Shown one piece after another: positions 16,328-26,839 of a stretch of 64,000 nt of DNA. Numbering within the stretch: position 1 is the first letter of the stretch; every line of letters starts with the position of its first letter. The notes under the pieces are model-generated. The model worked only from the letters and a program-made list of their open reading frames with translations. It had not been told where the DNA came from and searched no databases. The stretch comes from Planomicrobium stackebrandtii. Lineage in GTDB: Bacteria; Bacillota; Bacilli; Bacillales_A; Planococcaceae. Position numbers and translations under genes: made by a program. The stretch covers positions 62,001 to 126,000 of the forward strand of contig NZ_JAUSWB010000008.1 in the NCBI RefSeq assembly GCF_030814955.1, given 5' to 3'.

Positions 16328-18310
16328 ATGAAACAGGAATTTAATCTTCAAGCCCCTTATGAACCAGCCGGCGATCAGCCTCAAGCTATTACCGAACTGA
16401 CACAAGGCATCATCAACGGCAAGCGTTGCCAGACATTACTGGGAGCCACAGGTACAGGGAAAACTTATACCATGTCGAACGTCATTCAACAAGTAAAAAA
16501 GCCGACGCTCGTCATGGCTCACAATAAAACATTGGCAGGGCAGCTCTACAGCGAATTCAAGGAGTTTTTCCCTGATAACGCGGTTGAGTATTTTGTCAGT
16601 TATTACGATTATTATCAACCGGAGGCATACGTGCCGCAATCGGATACGTTCATTGAAAAAGATGCCAGCATCAATGATGAAATCGATAAGCTGCGCCACT
16701 CCGCCACGAGTTCCCTATTTGAACGGGATGATGTAATTGTCATTGCTTCGGTTTCCTGTATCTATGGACTCGGTTCGCCAAAAGAATATCGTGAACTCGT
16801 TGTTTCCCTCCGCAAAGGCATGGAGATTGAACGCAACCAGCTGCTGCGAAAGTTGGTAGATGTGCAATATGAACGCAATGATATCAATTTTATCCGCGGA
16901 ACGTTCCGTGTCCGCGGAGACGTCGTGGAAATTTTTCCAGCGTCTCGCGACGAAAGATGCTTGCGCGTCGAATTTTTTGGCGACGAAATTGATCGCATCC
17001 GCGAAGTCGATGCTTTGACCGGTGAAATTATTGGCGAACGCGAACATGTCGCTATCTTCCCGGCGTCCCACTTCGTAACACGTGAAGACAAGATGGTCAA
17101 AGCGATTGAAAATATTGAAGCAGAATTAGAAGAACGTTTGAAAGAGATGCGTGCAGAAGACAAGTTGCTGGAAGCGCAGCGCCTGGAACAGCGGACGCGC
17201 TATGATTTGGAGATGATGCGGGAAATGGGCTTTTGTTCCGGCATCGAAAACTACTCACGGCATTTGACGCTGCGTCCGGCAGGTGCACAGCCCTATACAT
17301 TGATCGATTATTTTCCAGAGGACTTTTTGCTGGTAGTGGATGAAAGCCATGTAACTTTACCGCAAGTCCGCGGCATGTTCAATGGTGACCAGGCACGCAA
17401 AAAAGTACTGGTCGACCATGGTTTCCGTCTGCCTTCAGCAATGGATAATCGGCCGCTGACTTTTGATGAGTTTGAAAAACATATCAGCCAGGCGGTTTTT
17501 GTATCAGCGACACCTGGACCTTATGAATTGGAACATACCCCGGAAATGGTGGAACAAATTATCCGGCCAACCGGCTTGCTTGACCCGACAATCGAAATAC
17601 GTCCAATTGAAGGCCAGATTGATGATTTAATGTATGAAATACGCCAGCGTGCTGAAAACAATGAGCGTGTACTGGTGACCACATTGACGAAAAAAATGTC
17701 GGAAGATTTAACAGCCTATCTGAAAGATGCCGGCATCAAAGTCAATTACCTCCATTCGGAAATTAAAACGCTTGAACGGATCGAAATTATCCGTGAGCTG
17801 CGGATGGGCGTCTACGATGTATTGGTCGGCATCAACCTGCTGCGTGAAGGATTGGATATTCCGGAAGTTTCACTGGTGACCATTCTCGATGCCGACAAAG
17901 AAGGGTTTTTGCGTTCTGAACGGGCATTAATCCAAACGATGGGCCGGGCAGCAAGAAACTCCAACGGCCATGTTATCATGTACGCTGACCGCATAACGGA
18001 CTCGATGCAAAAAGCGATGGATGAAACAACACGCCGCCGCACGATCCAGGGCGATTACAATGAAAAACACGGCATAACGCCAATTACGATACAGAAGAAA
18101 ATCCGCGACGTCATCCGAGCGACTGCTGCGGCGGAAGAGTCAGAGGAATATATCTCAAAAGCAATTTCAGGCAAAAAACTCAAAAAAGAAGACCGCCTGA
18201 AACTGATCAGCTTATTGGAAACAGAAATGAAAGATGCAGCAAAAGCGCTCGATTTCGAACGGGCTGCAGAGCTGCGTGATACCGTGCTTGAATTGAAAGC
18301 GGAAGGATGA
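16328..18310 (+). CDS. uvrB: Excinuclease ABC subunit B
   Basis: Damage-verifying helicase-like subunit of nucleotide excision repair; UvrA loads it and UvrC is recruited to it. The 660 aa show Walker [11 protein letters not shown], the beta-hairpin region [20 protein letters not shown], the DESH box ([13 protein letters not shown]), helicase motifs V-VI ([26 protein letters not shown]) and a C-terminal UVR domain ([20 protein letters not shown]) that binds UvrC. It is the first gene of a uvrBA operon with a LexA box in front. uvrA starts 6 nt after the stop. Confidence 0.98.
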   Translation: MKQEFNLQAPYEPAGDQPQAITELTQGIINGKRCQTLLGATGTGKTYTMSNVIQQVKKPTLVMAHNKTLAGQLYSEFKEFFPDNAVEYFVSYYDYYQPEAYVPQSDTFIEKDASINDEIDKLRHSATSSLFERDDVIVIASVSCIYGLGSPKEYRELVVSLRKGMEIERNQLLRKLVDVQYERNDINFIRGTFRVRGDVVEIFPASRDERCLRVEFFGDEIDRIREVDALTGEIIGEREHVAIFPASHFVTREDKMVKAIENIEAELEERLKEMRAEDKLLEAQRLEQRTRYDLEMMREMGFCSGIENYSRHLTLRPAGAQPYTLIDYFPEDFLLVVDESHVTLPQVRGMFNGDQARKKVLVDHGFRLPSAMDNRPLTFDEFEKHISQAVFVSATPGPYELEHTPEMVEQIIRPTGLLDPTIEIRPIEGQIDDLMYEIRQRAENNERVLVTTLTKKMSEDLTAYLKDAGIKVNYLHSEIKTLERIEIIRELRMGVYDVLVGINLLREGLDIPEVSLVTILDADKEGFLRSERALIQTMGRAARNSNGHVIMYADRITDSMQKAMDETTRRRTIQGDYNEKHGITPITIQKKIRDVIRATAAAEESEEYISKAISGKKLKKEDRLKLISLLETEMKDAAKALDFERAAELRDTVLELKAEG

Positions 18311-18316
18311 TAGAAA

Positions 18317-21199
18317 GTGAAAAAACAGGAAATACGCATACAAGGCGCACGTGCGCATAATTTAAAAAATATTGACGTTGTCATTCCGCGTGACAAGCTC
18401 GTTGTAATGACAGGGCTGTCAGGATCCGGTAAATCTTCTCTGGCATTTGACACCATTTATGCAGAAGGGCAGCGGCGATATGTAGAATCATTATCGGCAT
18501 ATGCCCGCCAGTTTTTAGGCCAGATGGACAAGCCGGATGTCGATTTGATCGAAGGCCTGTCACCTGCTATTTCGATTGACCAAAAAACTACCAGTAAAAA
18601 TCCACGTTCTACAGTAGCAACCGTCACGGAAATTTACGACTATATGCGCTTGATGTTTGCGCGGATCGGCAAACCGATCTGTCCAAATCACGGGATTGAA
18701 ATTTCATCTCAGACAATTGAACAGATGGTTGACCGCATTGTGGAATATCCGGAACGCACCAAAATGCAGATTTTGGCACCTATCGTATCGGGCCGCAAAG
18801 GCACTCACGTCAAGCTGCTGGAAGACATCAGAAAGCAAGGCTATGTGCGCGTCCGCGTTAATGGCGAACTGATTGATCTGGATGACAATATAACATTGGA
18901 TAAAAACAAAAAACATAATATTGAAGTGGTCATTGACCGGATCATTATTAAAGAAGGTATTGCACCGCGCCTGAGCGATTCACTGGAATCAGCTCTAAGG
19001 CTGGCAGACGGACGGGTATTGGTTGATGTGATGGAGCAAGAGGAGTTGCTGTTCAGTGAACATCATGCATGTCCAATCTGTGGATTTTCCATCGGGGAAT
19101 TAGAGCCGAGAATGTTCTCGTTCAACTCGCCATTCGGAGCGTGCCCGGAATGTGATGGATTGGGTATGAAACTGGAAGTGGATCCGGATCTGGTGATTCC
19201 AGACTGGAATGTGTCGCTTAATAAAGGAGCTATTGTTCCTTGGCAGCCGACCAGTTCTCAATACTATCCGCAATTATTAAAAGCAATTTGCAAGCATTAT
19301 AAAATTGATATGGACGTGCCTGTCAGCGATTTGCCGGAAGAGCACATCAACATCATCCTGCGCGGTTCTGGAAACGATAAAATCCGTTTCCGCTATGAAA
19401 ATGATTATGGCCAGATTCGCGACAACCACATCAATTTTGAAGGGGTGCTCTCCAATGTGGACCGCCGCTACCGTGAAACTTCATCTGATTATATCCGCGA
19501 ACAGATGGAAAAATACATGGGCGAGCAGCCGTGTACGGTTTGTGAAGGCTATCGCTTGAAGCCCGAAACACTGGCTGTTAAAGTTAATGGCTTGCACATC
19601 GGTACTGTGGCTGAGTTCTCCATTATCGAAGCCAATCAGTTTTTCGATCAATTGGTGCTTTCTGAGAAAGACATGCAGATAGCCAAGTTGATCTTGCGTG
19701 AAATTCAGGAGCGTGTCGGTTTCCTGATCAATGTCGGGTTGGATTACCTGACTTTGAACCGGGCATCAGGAACGCTTTCCGGAGGGGAAGCACAACGCAT
19801 TCGTTTAGCGACTCAAATTGGATCGCGATTGACTGGAGTGCTGTATATTTTGGATGAGCCGTCGATCGGTCTGCACCAGCGCGACAATGACCGATTGATA
19901 GAGACCTTGAAAAGCATGCGTGACATCGGCAATACGCTAATAGTGGTCGAGCATGATGAAGATACGATGCTGGCAGCTGATTACCTTATTGATGTTGGCC
20001 CTGGAGCCGGTGTTCATGGAGGAGAAATCATCGCAGCAGGAACACCTGACAAGGTGATGAAAAACAAAAAGTCGTTAACCGGACAATATTTAAGCGGCAA
20101 GAAGTTTATTCCACTGCCTGCAGAGCGAAGAACACCAAGCGACCGGAAGATTTCCATCCGGGGCGCCAATCAAAACAATTTGAAAAAAGTGGATGTTGAT
20201 ATTCCACTTGGCTTGTTTACAGCAGTTACCGGCGTCTCAGGTTCAGGGAAAAGTACACTTATTAACGAAATCCTTTACAAGACGCTTGCACACCGGCTGA
20301 ACCGCGCCAAAGCGAAGCCTGGACATTTTGATTCGATAGAAGGCACGGAAGAACTGGAAAAAGTCATTGAAATTGATCAGTCCCCTATCGGCCGGACGCC
20401 GCGGTCAAATCCGGCAACGTATACAGGCGTTTTTGACGACGTCCGTGATGTTTACGCCACAACAAACGAAGCAAAAGTCCGCGGCTATAAAAAAGGCCGT
20501 TTCAGTTTCAACGTCAAGGGCGGTCGCTGTGAAGCTTGCCGCGGAGATGGTATTATAAAAATAGAAATGCATTTCCTTCCGGATGTTTACGTGCCTTGCG
20601 AAATCTGCCATGGCAAACGCTACAACCGCGAAACGCTGGAAGTGAAGTATAAAAACAAAAGCATTGCTGATGTACTGGCAATGACAGTGGAAGATGCGTA
20701 TTCATTTTTCGAGAACATTCCAAAGATCAACCGGAAGCTGAAGACCATTGTAGATGTGGGATTAGGGTACATCACTATGGGACAACCTGCTACAACCTTA
20801 TCCGGCGGCGAAGCGCAGCGCGTCAAGCTGGCATCCGAGCTTCATAAACGTTCAAACGGCAAGTCCTTCTATATTTTAGATGAGCCGACGACCGGCCTGC
20901 ACGCTCATGATATTTCCCGGTTGCTGACGGTTCTGCAGCGCCTCGTTGAAAATGGCGATACGGTGCTGACCATCGAACACAACCTGGACGTCATCAAGAC
21001 GGCGGATTATATTATTGATCTGGGACCTGAAGGCGGCGACAAGGGCGGTACCATATTAGCGACAGGAACTCCGGAAGAGATTGCTGCTGTTGAGAATTCC
21101 TATACCGGCAAATACTTGAAGCCGATTCTAGAGCGGGATCGCGCACGGATGGAAGCAACGGTCAAAGGAGCCAGCCGCAAGAAAAAAGCGGTGAAATGA
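18317..21199 (+). CDS. uvrA: Excinuclease ABC subunit A
   Basis: Damage-sensing ATPase of nucleotide excision repair, 960 aa. It has two ABC modules: Walker [15 protein letters not shown] and [14 protein letters not shown], each with an LSGGEAQR signature. The zinc modules are [18 protein letters not shown] (paired with CPEC) and [16 protein letters not shown] (paired with CEIC). GTG or ATG usage does not matter here; the start at 18317 follows GGAAGGATGATAG within the operon. The length is normal. Confidence 0.98.
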   Translation: MKKQEIRIQGARAHNLKNIDVVIPRDKLVVMTGLSGSGKSSLAFDTIYAEGQRRYVESLSAYARQFLGQMDKPDVDLIEGLSPAISIDQKTTSKNPRSTVATVTEIYDYMRLMFARIGKPICPNHGIEISSQTIEQMVDRIVEYPERTKMQILAPIVSGRKGTHVKLLEDIRKQGYVRVRVNGELIDLDDNITLDKNKKHNIEVVIDRIIIKEGIAPRLSDSLESALRLADGRVLVDVMEQEELLFSEHHACPICGFSIGELEPRMFSFNSPFGACPECDGLGMKLEVDPDLVIPDWNVSLNKGAIVPWQPTSSQYYPQLLKAICKHYKIDMDVPVSDLPEEHINIILRGSGNDKIRFRYENDYGQIRDNHINFEGVLSNVDRRYRETSSDYIREQMEKYMGEQPCTVCEGYRLKPETLAVKVNGLHIGTVAEFSIIEANQFFDQLVLSEKDMQIAKLILREIQERVGFLINVGLDYLTLNRASGTLSGGEAQRIRLATQIGSRLTGVLYILDEPSIGLHQRDNDRLIETLKSMRDIGNTLIVVEHDEDTMLAADYLIDVGPGAGVHGGEIIAAGTPDKVMKNKKSLTGQYLSGKKFIPLPAERRTPSDRKISIRGANQNNLKKVDVDIPLGLFTAVTGVSGSGKSTLINEILYKTLAHRLNRAKAKPGHFDSIEGTEELEKVIEIDQSPIGRTPRSNPATYTGVFDDVRDVYATTNEAKVRGYKKGRFSFNVKGGRCEACRGDGIIKIEMHFLPDVYVPCEICHGKRYNRETLEVKYKNKSIADVLAMTVEDAYSFFENIPKINRKLKTIVDVGLGYITMGQPATTLSGGEAQRVKLASELHKRSNGKSFYILDEPTTGLHAHDISRLLTVLQRLVENGDTVLTIEHNLDVIKTADYIIDLGPEGGDKGGTILATGTPEEIAAVENSYTGKYLKPILERDRARMEATVKGASRKKKAVK

Positions 21200-21298
21200 A
21201 ACTTTTCCTGCTGGCAAACGTAACAATTAGAAGAATAGATCTGTTTGTTCCGTAAGCTCTTGCTTATCGGCATTCAGGCAAAGAGGAGGCCAAAATAC

Positions 21299-22471
21299 AT
21301 GCAAAGCGAAAAAGAACGCATTTTAGACATGGTAGAGAATGGTACGATTTCAGCGCGGGAAGCGGTTGAGTTGCTGCGCGCTATAGATGGCAACAGTGCT
21401 TCTTCGAATGAACCGAATTATGGCCGCAACAGCCAGAAAGACAAATCAGCCAAGCGCGGATTTTTCAGACCGGAAGATATTGTGAAAAGAGTATCAAAAG
21501 ATTTCTCGAAGAACGTTTCCAAAAACGTTTCAAAAAATGTCTCGCGTGATTTCAATGATTTCGGTACCCGAATGATGGACTTTATGCAATCTTCTGTAGG
21601 CAAGCTGAAAACAATGGAATTCGATTCCCCATTTGGTGAAGCGGTTCAATTCAGCCATACTTTTACAGATGAAATGACAGATTTGAATACCATCATTGCG
21701 GATATTGCCAATGGCCAATTGGAAATTTTTCCATCCCAAGATGGCTTGCTGCGTGCGGAATGCAGCGTCAAAGCTTACCGGGCAGAGTCTCCAGCACAGG
21801 CAAAAGAAGATTTTCTTGATAAATTCGTCTTTATCGCGGATGATCATAAGTTGCGGATCATCAGTGATTTTAAAACGACTCAAGTAAATGTCATTCTTTA
21901 TGTACCTGAAGCTTCTTATGAACACATCACAGCGCGCCTGTTTAATGGCGGATTCACGATGAAGCGCATCGATGCTGCATTGATCAAGGTGAAAACGGCG
22001 AACGGCAAAATCGACTTGAAGCATGTGGAGTTTGACGATGCAGAATTGGAAACAGCGAATGGTGCGATTCACGTCCAGGAAACCAAAGGCAAAGTATTGG
22101 AAGCGGAAACCTTGAATGGCCGCATCTATATCGATGGTGATATCCAAACAGTCGAATCCAAGTCTTTAAACGGCAACATTGTCGCTACTACAAGATGTAA
22201 GGAAGCACGCAAGCTGGAAGCAAAAACTTTGGCAGGAAATGTGGAAATTTACATTCCAGCTCATTTGCCGCTGAAAGGGGAAGTTTCATCTAACCTTGGC
22301 AAAATGGATGTCTTGCTTTCAGATATCGACAGCACGCATGAACAAGGACAATTCATGCAGAAATCGATCCGGTTCTCAAAACAGGGGACTGAACCGGCTG
22401 CAGCTCCATTATTAGTCTATGGCGAAACCAAAACAGGTTCTGTTCTGCTTCGCTATTTAACAATCGAATAA
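21299..22471 (+). CDS. yvlB: YvlB-like DUF4097 beta-helix protein with SHOCT-like N-terminus
   Basis: A 390-aa protein. The N-terminus (SEKERILDMVENGTISAREAVELL) is the short SHOCT-like helical domain seen in YvlB. A linker holds the repeat SKNVSKNVSKNVSRDF. The C-terminal half is a DUF4097 repeat, a likely right-handed beta-helix with recurring T-x-NG motifs (TANGKIDL, TANGAIHV, TLNGRIYI, SLNGNIV). B. subtilis yvlB also lies next to uvrBA and responds to envelope stress. The start ATG 21299 follows GAGGAGG; an upstream extension to 21245 lacks a site. The function is unknown. Confidence 0.84.
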   Translation: MQSEKERILDMVENGTISAREAVELLRAIDGNSASSNEPNYGRNSQKDKSAKRGFFRPEDIVKRVSKDFSKNVSKNVSKNVSRDFNDFGTRMMDFMQSSVGKLKTMEFDSPFGEAVQFSHTFTDEMTDLNTIIADIANGQLEIFPSQDGLLRAECSVKAYRAESPAQAKEDFLDKFVFIADDHKLRIISDFKTTQVNVILYVPEASYEHITARLFNGGFTMKRIDAALIKVKTANGKIDLKHVEFDDAELETANGAIHVQETKGKVLEAETLNGRIYIDGDIQTVESKSLNGNIVATTRCKEARKLEAKTLAGNVEIYIPAHLPLKGEVSSNLGKMDVLLSDIDSTHEQGQFMQKSIRFSKQGTEPAAAPLLVYGETKTGSVLLRYLTIE

Positions 22472-22479
22472 AGTAATAC

Positions 22480-22515
22480 AAAAGCCGGCACAGGTATTTA
22501 GTGCCGGCTTTTCAT
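22480..22515 (+). terminator. yvlB terminator
   Basis: Perfect 12-bp stem AAAAGCCGGCAC/GTGCCGGCTTTT with a 9-nt loop; the arms themselves supply A- and T-runs. Confidence 0.88.
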
Positions 22516-22588
22516 ATGATAAAATTCACATAAATGGTATTTTCCGCGCTTTTATCATACTATTTGAATAAAGGAAAGGTTTTGAAAC

Positions 22589-23056
22589 ATGCTATCGATC
22601 ATTTTAATAGGGATTACAGTTTTTTTGATGCTGCTCAATTTGTACTATTTCTTTACGAATAAGCAACATAATGAGAGTTTTATGCATACTTCATTATTTA
22701 CGAAATTATTTCTCGTAATGACAGTGATCACCCTTGGCTTTGCGGTAATTTATTATGTGCTGTCTTTAAATACTGACATTCTGCGAGTTAGTGACGAGAC
22801 AGGGAGAGCAGGGGGAGACAATTTCTGGGACTATTTATACTTTAGTGGTGTAACGATTCTATCCATCGGCTATGGCGACTTGGTGCCGGTTGGTTCTGCC
22901 CGTTTCTTCGCTGTTATTCAAGCCGCATTGGGCTTGCTGCTGCCATCAGCCTATTTTGTGAAAGCATTCAGTGAAATGGGGGATAAAGAAAAAGAGGGTC
23001 AAGGAAATCGAAGCGATAAAAAAATAGAAGGTGAGGAAGGTGAAGATGGTGAATAA
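22589..23056 (+). CDS. Two-TM potassium-channel-like protein (Ion_trans_2)
   Basis: A 155-aa membrane protein. An N-terminal TM helix (MLSIILIGITVFLMLLNLYY) and a second (LFLVMTVITLGFAVIYYVLS) are followed by a pore loop with the filter TILSIGYGDLVPVG and a last TM helix. The usual filter is T(V/I)GYG; here it reads SIGYGD, close to canonical. The tail is highly charged (MGDKEKEGQGNRSDKKIEGE) with no RCK domain, so gating by a partner or by voltage is open. Its 3' end overlaps the peptidase gene by 11 nt. Confidence 0.82.
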   Translation: MLSIILIGITVFLMLLNLYYFFTNKQHNESFMHTSLFTKLFLVMTVITLGFAVIYYVLSLNTDILRVSDETGRAGGDNFWDYLYFSGVTILSIGYGDLVPVGSARFFAVIQAALGLLLPSAYFVKAFSEMGDKEKEGQGNRSDKKIEGEEGEDGE

Positions 23057-24281
23057 AAGTGATGCTGCTGCTATTAGCAATGCATTTGACCAATTAGTGA
23101 ATGACACTGGGATTCAACAGGCGCTCGCGTTTATCGAAAATGATCATCCTCTTACAATCGAAGAACAGATTGCTTTGACAGAGATACCGGCACCGCCGTT
23201 CAAAGAACAGCGGCGTGCTGAAAACTTCATGAAGCGTCTAAAAGACTTGGGATTGGCAGATGTCCACATGGATGCGGAAGGAAATGTCTATGGTTTGCGA
23301 AAAGGGAAAGGGAAAGGTCCAAGAATTTTTGTATCGGCCCATCTGGATACTGTTTTTCCTGAAGGAACAGATACCACGGTGCATCAGAAAGAGGGTGTTT
23401 TGCATGCACCTGGAATTGGAGACGATACTCGTGGATTGGCAGAATTGCTGGCGGTGGTAAGAGCATTCAATGAAGCTGATATTGAAAACAGCGGTGATAT
23501 TATTTTTGGCGGGACAGTCGGTGAAGAAGGGGCGGGCGATTTGCGTGGCGTCAAAGCCTTTTTTAGAGAGCATCAAGACATTGATGCGTTCCTGTCGCTG
23601 GATGGACCAGGATTTAATTACATTACGTATTTGGGTACGGGGAGCTATCGCTACAAGATTACATATAAAGGACCCGGCGGCCATAGCTTTGCGGCTTTCG
23701 GCACACCGAGTGCCACCCACGCGTTAGGACGGGCGATGGCGGCAATTGCTGACCTGGAAACGACCAGTGAGCCAAAGACCACTTTTTCAATCGGGGAGGT
23801 TTCCGGAGGAACTTCGGTTAATGCCATTGCACAGGAAGCTTCGATGCTGGTCGATCTACGCTCCAACGACCAAGGTGAACTGGATAAACTGGAACAGCGT
23901 TTTCTGGAAATCGTACAAGAGGCGGCTCAAGCTGAAAACAGACGGTGGAACGATGACCGGCTGCAAGTAGAAAGCGACCGTTTTGGCAACCGGCCGCCGG
24001 CAAGCCAATCGGTCGGAGAGCCGATTGTACAAGTGGCAAGCGCAGCATTACGGGCACTTGGAGCAGAACCTGAGTTGAAGGAGCCGAGCAGCACCGATGC
24101 CAACTATCCGATGAGTATCGGCATACCGGCAATTACCATCGGTCTTGGCGGTGAGTTTGACAAGGCGCACACATTGGAAGAATGGCATGATCCAAAAAAC
24201 GGCCATTTGGCTATTCAAAAAAGCTTGATGACAATTTTGGGCTTGGTTGGTGTTGAGAAGATCAGTTCACCATTGCTTTAG
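23046..24281 (+). CDS. M20 family metallopeptidase (peptidase T-like)
   Basis: A 411-aa zinc peptidase. Metal ligands are seen in VSAHLDTVFPEG (His/Asp), PGIGDDTRGLAELL (bridging Asp) and GGTVGEEGAGDLRG (general-base Glu and ligand Glu). The dimerisation domain starts near GPGGHSFAAFG. It probably cleaves di- or tripeptides in the cytosol. I choose ATG 23046, 5 nt after AGGAAGG; GTG 23031 precedes that site. It overlaps the channel gene by 11 nt, so the two are co-transcribed. Confidence 0.87.
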   Translation: MVNKSDAAAISNAFDQLVNDTGIQQALAFIENDHPLTIEEQIALTEIPAPPFKEQRRAENFMKRLKDLGLADVHMDAEGNVYGLRKGKGKGPRIFVSAHLDTVFPEGTDTTVHQKEGVLHAPGIGDDTRGLAELLAVVRAFNEADIENSGDIIFGGTVGEEGAGDLRGVKAFFREHQDIDAFLSLDGPGFNYITYLGTGSYRYKITYKGPGGHSFAAFGTPSATHALGRAMAAIADLETTSEPKTTFSIGEVSGGTSVNAIAQEASMLVDLRSNDQGELDKLEQRFLEIVQEAAQAENRRWNDDRLQVESDRFGNRPPASQSVGEPIVQVASAALRALGAEPELKEPSSTDANYPMSIGIPAITIGLGGEFDKAHTLEEWHDPKNGHLAIQKSLMTILGLVGVEKISSPLL

Positions 24282-24287
24282 ATCAAT

Positions 24288-24328
24288 AAAAAATCCGGAC
24301 AGCCTTTGACGGCCGTCCGGATTTTTTA
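24288..24328. terminator. Bidirectional terminator after the M20 peptidase
   Basis: A 13-bp perfect stem AAAAAATCCGGAC/GTCCGGATTTTTT with an inner GCC..GGC. It touches the stop of the convergent minus-strand gene. Confidence 0.92.
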
Positions 24329-24751
24329 TTTTTTATCTGGATACAATTCCTGCAGAAAATCAATGGATTGCCTGATCAGCTGTCGCAGGACGTCAAGATC
24401 GATATCTTCGGTTTTATTAATGTAAATACAAGATTTTCCACTGGTATGCTTGCCGAATTTCTCGAGCAATGGTTCACGGGCCGTATCTCCGGTTGCAACA
24501 TACAAACTGATTTTTGCTTTACGCGGGGAAAAACCGACAAGCGGCGCATCGCCTTCATGGCCTGTTTTGTATACATAATGGTACGAGCCGAAGCCGATGA
24601 TGCTGGGTCCCCACATTTTGGCAGGAAAGCCGCTGGTTTGCTCGAACAGCTCAAGCAATTTAAAAGCATCCAGCCGTTTTTTCGGATTGTCGACCGCTTC
24701 AATAAATTCAATGACGTCGGCATCAGTTTCTTTTGTTTTTTGTTCGTACAT
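24326..24751 (-). CDS. DUF1801 (YdhG-like) protein
   Basis: A 141-aa protein with the DUF1801 features: MWGPSIIGFGSYHYVYKTGHEGD (shape-conserved core), then PLVGFSPRKAKISLYV and GKHTSGKSCIYINKTEDID. The fold is iron-chaperone frataxin-like in some relatives, but no function is proven. The start is ATG 24751, after AGAGGGA; the in-frame TTG 24757 is less likely. It lies 31 nt after the TetM-like GTPase on the same strand and is probably co-transcribed with it. Confidence 0.82.
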   Translation of the reverse strand: MYEQKTKETDADVIEFIEAVDNPKKRLDAFKLLELFEQTSGFPAKMWGPSIIGFGSYHYVYKTGHEGDAPLVGFSPRKAKISLYVATGDTAREPLLEKFGKHTSGKSCIYINKTEDIDLDVLRQLIRQSIDFLQELYPDKK

Positions 24752-24782
24752 GGCCAATCCCTCTTTTCCTTTAGATGTGGTC

Positions 24783-26729
24783 CTACAAACAGTGCATCGC
24801 TTTTTCTGCTTTGTCCCATGTCACTTTATAGCCCTGTCCTTTAGCGCAGAAGATGGAAGTGGACGTATAAAGGGGATCTTCGGTTTTAACGTAGCCAATC
24901 CGAGCAATCACTTCTTCTTCATTATGACAGAATTCATAGCCATCGAAAAGCAGGCTGAGTGCTCCTTTGCCATGGGTATAGGCAGCGAGTTCCGAACTGT
25001 AATTCATAAATGTAGCAACTGGTACGCGGCCTTCAATAATTGTTTTTCCATCTTTTGTTTCCGGGGCATCAAAGCTGCCATGGGCTTGCTGAATGTCGGA
25101 CAGTACTTTCCCCATTTGATCGAGAGTGACTTTGATTTTGAAACGGTAAACAGGTTCAAGCAGCCGGTTCTGTGCCTGCTCGAGCCCTTGGCGCAGCGCA
25201 CGGAAAGAGGCTTCCCGGAAGTCGCCGCCTGAGGTGTGCTGGTTGTGTCCGCGGCCGGTCACTAGCGTCACTTTGACATCGGTCAAAGGAGAGCCGGTCA
25301 ACAACCCATGGTGATCGCGCTCTGCCAGGTGATGAAGAACGAGATTTTGGTGGCCGACCGACATAGCATCGGCATGGCAGGCGTTGGCCACCTGAAAGCC
25401 GCTGCCGCGTTCCCCTGGTTCGAGTTTCAAGTGAACTTCTGCGTAATGCCGAAGCGGTTCGAAATGTCCATAACCGGTAACAGCTGCCTCAATTGTTTCC
25501 TTGTACAAAATTTCCGGTTGGCCAAACTGTATGGAATGCCCGAACCTTTCAAAAACAATTTGCTCCAGAACTTCCAATTGAATGGCGCCCATAACCTGAA
25601 TTTGGATTTTTTGAAAATATTCATCCCAGTAGACAGAAAGAGACGGATCTTCGGCGCCGAGTAAATTAAAACAGGCCAAAATTTCCTTTGTATGAATAGA
25701 TGGATCAAAAAGGACAGTGGATTTTAAGGTCGGCATTACATTAAATAAGGAGCTTTCCTGCCGGACGCCGATAGCATCGCCAATGGATGCTTCTGATAGT
25801 CCAGCGATGGCGAACAATTCGCCTGCGCGCGCCTGTTCCACAGCCTGGAATTTATGGCCACTGTAAACGCGGATCTGTGTGACTTTTTCTTCGAGATGAC
25901 TGGGGCCATAGTGCACTTTGTCGCGCACTTGCAAAGTGCCGCTGAATGCCTTAAGAAAGCAGATGCGATTGCCGTTTTCATCATGCCGAATTTTATAGAT
26001 TTGGGCTCCGAACGGCTCGCTGTCAGCGTAGGAGCTGACCGTCAGTCCATCGAGTTGCGCAAGAAATTCCAGGATGCCAGTATCCTGCAGTGCAGAGCCG
26101 CTGGCACACGGGAAAATTTGCCGGGCTGCAATCATGTTCTGAAATGCCTCCAGCCAAAGTGTCTCGTCATAACCCGATTCCACATACTGTGTCAGCAAGG
26201 CTTCATTTCGTTCAGCGATAAATTCAGCCAGCTCTTCACTCATAACTCCGTTTTGAAAAGAACCGTTAATGTCACAAGCGTCCTTTGAAAAGTTCAGACG
26301 GATTTCCTCCAGGACCTGATTCGGCTCTGCGCCTTCACGATCGGTTTTATTGATGAAAAAGAAGACAGGCACTTTGTATTTTTCAAGAAGCTGCCAAACG
26401 GTTTCAGTATGCCCTTCGATGCCGTCGACTGCACTGACGATGATAATGGCATAATCCATCACTTGGATTGACCGTTCCATTTCAGGAGAAAAATCGACAT
26501 GTCCTGGCGTATCGATGAGGAAGTATGTTGACTCGTTAAGCGAAAAGCTTGCCTGGTCGGCGAAAATCGTGATGCCTCGGCTTTTTTCGATGGCATGGCT
26601 GTCGAGAAATGCGCTTTGGTGATCGACCCGTCCACGCTGGCGAATGCTTTTTGTGTGGTAAAGCAATTGTTCGGAGAACGTGGTCTTGCCGGCATCGACA
26701 TGCGCAAGAATTCCGATGGTTTTGTTCAT
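24783..26729 (-). CDS. TetM/TetP-like ribosomal protection GTPase
   Basis: A 648-aa EF-G paralogue. The N-terminal GTPase domain has G1 GILAHVDAGKTT, switch region RGITIFADQASF, G3 LIDTPGHVDFS and G4 INKTD. EF-G-like domains II-V follow (ERGSGFQVANAC, SGGDFREASFRAL). Tet(M)-type proteins dislodge tetracycline from the ribosome. This one is clearly divergent from mobile TetM, sits in a housekeeping neighbourhood with host-like codon use, and has no mobile genes beside it. It may be an intrinsic resistance factor or a translation factor of other purpose. The start ATG follows GAGGTGACC. Confidence 0.85.
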   Translation of the reverse strand: MNKTIGILAHVDAGKTTFSEQLLYHTKSIRQRGRVDHQSAFLDSHAIEKSRGITIFADQASFSLNESTYFLIDTPGHVDFSPEMERSIQVMDYAIIIVSAVDGIEGHTETVWQLLEKYKVPVFFFINKTDREGAEPNQVLEEIRLNFSKDACDINGSFQNGVMSEELAEFIAERNEALLTQYVESGYDETLWLEAFQNMIAARQIFPCASGSALQDTGILEFLAQLDGLTVSSYADSEPFGAQIYKIRHDENGNRICFLKAFSGTLQVRDKVHYGPSHLEEKVTQIRVYSGHKFQAVEQARAGELFAIAGLSEASIGDAIGVRQESSLFNVMPTLKSTVLFDPSIHTKEILACFNLLGAEDPSLSVYWDEYFQKIQIQVMGAIQLEVLEQIVFERFGHSIQFGQPEILYKETIEAAVTGYGHFEPLRHYAEVHLKLEPGERGSGFQVANACHADAMSVGHQNLVLHHLAERDHHGLLTGSPLTDVKVTLVTGRGHNQHTSGGDFREASFRALRQGLEQAQNRLLEPVYRFKIKVTLDQMGKVLSDIQQAHGSFDAPETKDGKTIIEGRVPVATFMNYSSELAAYTHGKGALSLLFDGYEFCHNEEEVIARIGYVKTEDPLYTSTSIFCAKGQGYKVTWDKAEKAMHCL

Positions 26730-26775
26730 ATGGTCACCTCTTTAGCTCCATTTTAGCAGAATGTGGATCTGAAAT

Positions 26776-26812
26776 ACGAAAAACGCGAAAGCCACATTGG
26801 CTTTCGCGTTCG
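26776..26812 (-). terminator. Terminator of the amidase gene (minus strand)
   Basis: Perfect 13-bp stem AACGCGAAAGCCA/TGGCTTTCGCGTT with a 3-nt loop. The minus strand runs on into TTTTTCG. Confidence 0.82.
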
Positions 26813-26839
26813 GATATTATAGATTCAAAGGGAATGGGA

